Source of the DNA: Ophioderma brevispina
Lineage: Eukaryota > Echinodermata > Ophiuroidea > Amphilepidida > Ophiodermatidae
Assembly: GCA_023653785.1 (NCBI GenBank)
Contig: JAMKCH010022324.1
Coordinates: forward strand, 49,965-113,964
DNA length: 64,000 nucleotides
Reading direction: 5' to 3'
Below the pieces are notes generated by a model, which saw nothing but the letters and a program-made list of their open reading frames with translations, did not search any database and was not told the origin of the DNA. Below, in pieces: positions 57,201-64,000 of the stretch (position 1 is the first letter of the stretch; every line of letters begins with the position of its first letter). Both the position numbers and the translations under genes were made by a program.

Positions 57201-59879
57201 CCTAATATCTTACAAAGAGAACCATTATACCCACTGTTACAGTAGCTGTGCGTTCAGTGAATGTCATCAAAGCATTTGGCGCACTGCTTCTATAAGAGGA
57301 AGTAACTCTTAAGGGGATCATGGTACTGAATTTGTGGTAAGATTTGAACAAAATAAATAAAACCAGCCTCCCAGATGGATTAATTAAGAATGCAATAGGA
57401 TATCATCATGCAAGCACTATGCAGTCTCAAGCTACACCATGCACACAATACACAGCATGCAGTCTGTACAGTGTGTCCCACAAAAAAACAGCTTCTGTTA
57501 AATGTGGCGATGAGATACCTTGAAAACACAGGAGTATCCTTGTGTTTTTTATTGTCATAGGAACTGTACTTTTTATTGAGGTAATTCTGATAACTTTCCC
57601 AAACACTGAGACAAGCCAGTTCAAATTCTGCAAGTCTATCAGGGATAGGTAGGGGGTATTTTTTTTTTTTTTGTTTCTCTCTCTCTTTAGATGATTTGGA
57701 TTTGACTCCCAAAGCGAGAATTACTTATGGACAGGATTCTTAGGAGGAGTAGAGATAAAGAAGTAAGTAGAGTAAATGTGATCTGGAGAACGTGTGTTTT
57801 TCTCGTGGACTGAATTGTTGTGATGAAGATCAGTAGATCGTTAAGAGTTTCTATATTGGTCTTTGTGGAAAATGCGCTCAAGTGGATGTGTTCCATCAGG
57901 ACTATATCCAGCTTGTGTTGTTATTGCACTTTTAACTGATATTGATTTGATAGCTAAAAATACATTAGGGTGATCTATGAACAACTAAATATAAGCAAAA
58001 CTTCACCACCTTTTAACTACTTTTTTGCTATGCCAATCTTTAATCTTAAAAAAATAAGATATATGTGATTGATTAGCCTATACAGCAACAATCCTTTAGT
58101 TAACCATTTCCGCCTTTTAACTTGTTTACTTTTACCGATCTATACCAAGCTGTTTCTGGTTAACATTAAGTGGCAAGGGTTTGCACTCACGGTTAGTCCC
58201 GGGGGAGGGGGTTGCTGGGGGGGCATGAGACCCCAGACTAAGGAAACCAACTGGAAACCACTTCCCCGACAGATTTTTTGCAAGAAATTATACCACATGT
58301 TAAAGGATCAATCATTAAGACAACACTAAATAGCAATTAAAAAATTAATGAATTTATTATTCGGGCTTGGGCTGCAAATTAGGGGCCAAACATTGTTTCA
58401 AAAAAAGCGAAAATTTTAATTTTAAAAAAAAAGCGGAAAATTCCAATAAGCTCAAACTTACATCAAAACTTTTGAAACTTATTTTATGTTATATCTACTC
58501 CAGAAGAACCAAATTACATAAGTTTAACACCAATTTATACATTGGCAGTTGTAGTCGGACAAATCTTGTATTTTTTACAGGTGTTGCAAAAACACATCAT
58601 TTTTCCGATAGAGTTTGTATAGTAACGGTTTCGAACGTCCTCATGAAATCATTGTTTTCCGCACATTCATTAAAGGGTTATTATTTTTATTGTTAGTAAT
58701 AATTGTTTCTTCATTACATGTATATGTGCACTACAGCAAAACAACATTGGCTTTTGGCTATTGGTTTTGGATTTTAAAATATTCTCAGCTGATGACTTCC
58801 GTTAGTGCCCTAAGAGGCAGTTCCAGGGGGACCCCACTAATGAAATCATAACGGCTCTTGGTGATTTACATTTTTTGGATGAAACAAGAAGCATATTTAA
58901 AAGTCAGACAATTACAAAAAAAATCGTTGAACGAAAAAATCCCACGCATTTAAACGCGACCAGCGCGAAAAACAAATTTGGGGGTCCATAGGACCCCCCT
59001 TGGTCACTAAGTGTTTAAATGAAAAATATCTCCAATTACTTAATTCCTCTTCTACAAAAATTGCTAAATTAGAGAGTTATAAGCAGTACTTCTTCATGAC
59101 AATAATTACAATTCCATCCTTAGAGTACCCATTCAAAATAAAATATAAAAACCCAAAGCCTAAAATGGTGCTACTTTAGGACCTATTCCTAGATGATGTG
59201 GTTTATTTACGCAAATAAGTATCAAGGATGATAAGCTACCAAATGAGTACCAAAAAAAATCCTAAAATAGAAAATTAAATCTTGAAATGTATTTGCTTCC
59301 TAAATCAACAAATTTACTAAAAATCTTCCTGCTGAAGGAAATGTTTTTCTTCTCCAACACCTCCTCCATTTACAAAATTTCTTTCAAATATTCCCAGCCA
59401 TTTGAAGTCATCTTTGAATTGCATTACCGCATCCAAAAAAATATCAAACAGCTGCCGTTTTAAATCATCAGTCTAACCTAGAAGTATAGGAAAGAGAAGT
59501 TTAATTAACTCAAAACTTTTCTTAAAAGTAGACACTGTACCCATATATTATTTCAAAAGCTCTTAATTCGCATGCGGATTAAGCCACTTGTGGGCGAGCT
59601 AGGTATTTTGTTGTTCAAACACGATAACTTTGCAAATCAACAATTTACCAAATGCGCACCAATACAGCCATTTCCGTCTTCAAATCAAGTCATCGTATGA
59701 TTAAAGCCCTGGCAACCTTAAAAAAGCCTTCTGAAATGAGCGACAGAATGCAATACTTCTATTATCCCACACATTATCTGGCCAGTTGACTGTGTGGATA
59801 GGGGCACGCCGCACATCTTTCCACAAGTGGGTGCACCCACATCTCCATCTTGGTCTGTTCCAGAGGACGTACTGATGTT

Positions 59880-59985
59880 AATCCCAACAATGCACCAGTT
59901 TTGGGCAAATTTTCACCTCAACAAGGTATGTGATGCCACAAAATCCTATTCTTAACACATAAAACCCTGACTTTCTGCTCATTTT
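59880..59985 (+). repeat. Interspersed repeat, second copy of 16490-16585
   Basis: Shares 'atcccaacaatgcaccagttttggg', 'ctattcttaacacataaaa' and the intervening order with 16490-16585. It continues 'ccctgactt', as does the fragment at 17085-17112. Confidence 0.75.
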
Positions 59986-61686
59986 CGCCCACAAGGTGCT
60001 AGTACTTTAGGGGAATTTTGGCATGGATTATGAAAATATCTTGTGGTTTCTTAAAACTCTTGAGCCCTTTTATTCCCTAATTCTGAATGTGTTTAGTACA
60101 GTACAGTGTAGGCACATTGCATTGCATTTGGGATTGATTCAAAACACCCTGTATCAGAAGGTACGAGCTCAACCGATCTCAAAATGCAATGATTTGGAAA
60201 TAGGTCAAAGTAACAATTATAGGTGGACATGGCTAAACTATCGATTCACAAATAAACAAACGATACATACCAATGTTTTTAAATGCATGGAAAATGTTAA
60301 AGTAACTTTAATAAAAGTATTGTTTTTAGCTGATCCTTTGAACATTGCTGTAGTTTAAGGTACCGATCGAGAATAAAAATAATTACAAACCTACCCCATA
60401 GCCTTTCGGCCCTGTGGGTGTTCAGTTCATTAAAAGGTTTTTTTTTTAAATAACGTTTTTTCCCAAAAAATCTCATAATGATGCGCATTCATGACATATC
60501 AGAATCGGATGGAAAAATGCATTTGAATGAGTCAAAACAAGCCTAGTCTTTGAGGGAAGGGGCACCTAAGTAAGCCAATGACCCATGTGTTTCAAAACCT
60601 GAGACGAATATACCTACAGAGATCGGAAGCAAGGCTAGAGTCCCTGTTACCAGCTCGAGCAGTATCGAACCAGGGCTGTTTCGGCTTGCAATGATTGGCC
60701 GCACGGTGGAGCTGTGAGACCTTAAGTTTTCTATGAGAGGGTATCCTGCAAATCAGGCAATTGTATCCCAATTCTGTGATATCCAATTCATCACAAGTGA
60801 ATATAAGTTCTTAGGACCGGCTCCATTAACCACTTGATGTGTGGTGGACCATTCATCAATCACACTTCTTTTTTCATAAGACATAAAAAAGTCAAAATTA
60901 AATACATGATATTCGATCCTATTCTGTAAAAAAAATAGAGTGTGAGAAATAAAATGGTCCACATTGTTTCAATTCTTGTGATAGTGAAAGAGAAAAGACA
61001 CATTTTATTAGACCTAAGTATAATTGAAGATATCCAATAATGTCATTAATACATTGAAATTTGAGCAAAATCTATCTATAGTCGACAAATGGAGTGTACA
61101 AAAATTGGGGTCATGTTAAAGTATTCCATGGCTTGAATGTAAAAGTCATTTGAATACTAAACTGGTTCAGGGCTGTGAAAATATAACACGAACGTGTGAG
61201 CATCATTGAATTAAAAATAGCCCGCCAACTTCAAATCTTGGGGTTACACATTGAAATGTTCTTGAAAAGCGATTACTGCCTCTTGATCAGTCGAGGGAAT
61301 CGTTGAATTACCATAAACAATATCGTACCAGACATGCACGCTGCAAACAATCCATTGATTACTTGCTTCGAATCTCTGTTACGTATATTCGTCTCAGGTT
61401 ACACAATACAGAAACTTACCTGGTTCGGAAAAGCCTCTTGCTCTTTGTTCCAAAATTTCCGCAAGATGCTTTCTAAAACCCAAGTGCCATCGAGCCAAGT
61501 AGGATCAGGTCCACAATGACATTAATTGTAAAAATTGTGTTTCACACCCCCCCCATTTGGTCTAGTTTGTGCCAGCCTTGCCAAAATGGTGGGATTGATC
61601 AATGTTGGGTGCTTTAATAAGGGTACAAAACACAAGCCCAAATCAATAATTCCAGTTGGCCTTTCAGATAAGATAATCTCTTATTG

Positions 61687-62121
61687 GGGCCATTCTTCGG
61701 TCACGTTTGTGACCAAAAAACGGTGATTTTTTACTTTCATCAATGTTGTTTGTTCAAAGTAACAGATTCTGTATTCCTTTTTACATTATTAATAAGCTTG
61801 AGTTCACGCCTCAACCAAAATAATGTATCCAATTTCACTTTGATTGGTTATTTGGTCATGGGGGGAAAAGTTAAGTTTGGTCACCGTTTGTGACCATCAG
61901 TAGGTCACACACATGACCAAACTTGGGGGGGGGGGGGCAACCGTGATAAAATAAGCAATCTACCAAAAGTGGAAACATCATTGTTTTGTTCGGTGTGGGA
62001 TGAAGGGTTATCAATATTGTAAGACAAGTAATACAGATTGGTTACGTTGAAAAACAGCCATTGGGGCGAAAGTAAAAAATCACCGGTTCTGATGGTCACA
62101 AACACGACCGAAGAATGGCCC
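61687..62121. mobile_element. Long-TIR MITE (GGGCCATTCTTCGGTC ends)
   Basis: 435 bp. The first about 53 bp, GGGCCATTCTTCGGTCACGT to 'gattttttactttc', reappear inverted at 62069-62121 with few changes. The interior holds AT-rich sequence, a 13-16-base G run at about 61924 and repeated 'ggtcac..gtgacc' palindromes. It encodes no protein I recognise. Confidence 0.85.
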
Positions 62122-64000
62122 TATTCCATTCTATTCATGACCCCCCAATACACTTTCAGCCACACAAGGGTGACAACTTGCCACACAGAGGGCTGATTTC
62201 ACCTCACACGCCAAACTTTAGAGCATGGGCGATATCACAAGCAACATTATATTTGTGCCAAGCAAACATCTATTCCTAGAGTTGGCTACAATTGCTACTT
62301 CAAGCCTTAAAAAGGTATTAAAAAACTTTAGTTTAATATAGTTGTCCCAGGGGTTCCCGCGAGCTCATTACAAGGGCTTCCGATGGTCGCAAGAGAGAGT
62401 AAATCGATTCAAATATCTACTTGGGCGTTATTTTGGGACTGTGTATATTGAAAGAAACGGCAGAATAACTCGGCATTATGGTTTGGGGGAGCATGCAGGT
62501 CTCAGCTGTTGGTTGAAATTAGATAGGGCGAACTAACCTCTTTGAAAGTCCAAAATATGACTAACACTTTTTTTTTTTCTTTTTAGACGTAGGCAAAGTG
62601 CAATGCAACAAGCAGTGTTCCCGTTAAGCTCTGAAAAACGCGCGTCCAAAGGGAAGCCAGTTTCACGCTATAAAAACTGGCGTCCGCGGCCTCAATTTTT
62701 GCGTTCGGATCATATTTTCATGTCGAGAGGTCAATCTGCATGCCCCGGAAATTCTCCGCGAACCCAAAGTCACCTAAAGTTCGCACTGAACATTTGCGAA
62801 AACCAAACAGGTTCACTACAGTATTTTCCATGCCAAAACCAAAAGTATGTATTTTACTTTACCTACTACAAATAAACAAATTTCCTAGTGCCTCCGACTC
62901 CCTTTACTTACTTTGGCATGTTTGGACACTGACGTCTTTGTAATTTCACAATTACAAATCGGTCATCGATACAAATCCTTTTTAAATCGGCCGCCATCCT
63001 AATAAATTATATGGACTTTCTCATTAGTCTCAGGGATGAAAACATTAAACTATTTCATCACATGAATTAAATGTAAATATGCCTAGTTCCGTAAAATGAG
63101 CTAAATTACCAAGAGATATTGGGTAAATTGAAAAATAAAAAAAATGCTTGTCGCCCAAGCTAAAACCAGGCCTGATAAAACTGTAAATTCCCTGTCAGCA
63201 TTAAAGAAGCCTAACACACCCTGTCTTTCCATTTTATTCTACCCTAGTCGCGGCAAACCCAAAGCAATGCAAACCGAATGGGGTCAATGGGCGTGAAATC
63301 CACACAAAACAACACAATGTTCCTTTGAATTTCTTATTAGACATGGAATAAAGACGAGCCAGTTTTATTTACTGAGTTAGAACGATAACCTGTTCGTATC
63401 TTCCGAGTAAATACCATTCCAATGTGTCAACATCCCGGCAACCCAGGACAATTTTCCCTACCTCCATGACTCAAGTATGACTTCCGAACAGAATCCACAT
63501 GAACCGGTATGCCATTTTCCCAGAGGGTATTTACCATCAGGGCCGGGGTTTCCCGTTTTGCTGGCAGGATTTCCAACCACGTGTGTTTAATTGTTTTTTC
63601 TTAGTATTTTTCTTCACAAATTTTAATGTCCTTGCTCTGAATTTATTCTGAAGATTATTTCTATATATATTTTAAGGTTATTTTTAATTTTTTTTTTACT
63701 TGAATGTTTGTTTTTTTTTTTTTTTTTAAGGTATTTAAAATCTGTTATCCGTTGATACTTGGTGTTGTGTTTTTCATTAACTTTAATTACCAAATTTATG
63801 TTTTTGATGTTTTTCCGCTCTGTTTTACATTACATCGATCTCTTAGGATGAAGCCGGCACTGAAACCATGGCAATGGGTCTCTCTGGGGTTTCCCGAATT
63901 TATTGCAAATCATAAAACCCGTTGCATTTTGTGGAGGAGGTCGCTCATTGACCAATTGGTTTTCCCGGTATTGTAAACCTAGGGGAGAACAATCACATTG

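Larger units (their letters stand above)
47204..64000. other. Upstream intron or 5' region; no convincing exon
   Basis: Nearly 17 kb without a recognisable HDAC exon. I looked on the minus strand for the Gln-rich coiled coil, the MEF2-binding helix and the RKTASEPNL phosphosite and found none. The region carries the mobile elements and repeats listed separately. Small CpG-containing patches occur at 52250-52600, 53090-53440 and 62340-62770. Their short open frames (for example at 52747, 53158, 62342, 62603) show no domain I recognise. Confidence 0.5.

Noticed and set aside
57380..57712. Lys-rich minus-strand frame of 111 codons as an HDAC 5' exon
   Set aside because: It has no similarity to class IIa N-termini that I can see, and no clear splice sites with matching phase.
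62342..62875. Plus-strand frames near the right edge as exons
   Set aside because: They lack conserved motifs and consistent splice phases. Weak resemblance to the frame at 52747 was too low to trust.

Overview
This window is AT-rich animal nuclear DNA: short exons in long introns, GT/AG splice sites, and many small terminal-inverted-repeat elements. The only gene I can support is a class IIa histone deacetylase (HDAC4/5/7/9 family) on the minus strand. Fifteen exons can be placed between about 47.2 kb and 14.87 kb. The predicted enzyme has EGGYDL in the catalytic domain. Vertebrate class IIa enzymes carry His at the Tyr position and invertebrate ones keep Tyr, so the host is an invertebrate. 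The repeat style would suit a marine invertebrate, perhaps a deuterostome, but this part is only an impression.

Layout, left to right. 1-2403 and 11320-13673 are two copies of one sequence that differ mostly by small indels. 2404-11319 has no recognisable gene. 13674-14866 is the 3' flank or 3' UTR of the HDAC gene. 14867-25454 holds exons 15 to 7: C-terminal nuclear-export region, catalytic core and zinc-binding loop. 26891-47203 holds exons 6 to 1: the regulatory region with a SUMO-type motif, a Gln-rich helix and a conserved YTSPSLPN block. 47204-64000 shows no convincing exon. The Gln-rich and MEF2-binding N-terminus was not found and probably lies beyond the right edge.

The most unusual feature is that HDAC exons have repeatedly seeded local tandem duplications. 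(1) The end of exon 12, with its splice donor, was amplified into a 12-copy minisatellite in the next intron. (2) Exon 13 has a truncated, identical second copy whose new acceptor is a 21-nt poly-T tract; the copy is phase-symmetric. (3) Exon 2 lies beside four decayed copies, and the nearest has intact splice sites and the right phases to replace exon 2. (4) Exon 1 has a degenerate neighbour copy, and the repeat unit carries a short reverse-transcriptase-like motif. Splice phases agree across most junctions, so the gene model is well supported. Four exons (6, 8, 9 and 11), however, carry small frame-breaking indels. With the indel-rich 2.4-kb duplicate, these may be uncorrected long-read errors, but early gene decay cannot be excluded.

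Introns carry several small non-autonomous DNA transposons: an intact hAT-type element with a perfect 8-bp target duplication, a family with TTAAAGG ends, an inverted pair around exons 11-13, and others.
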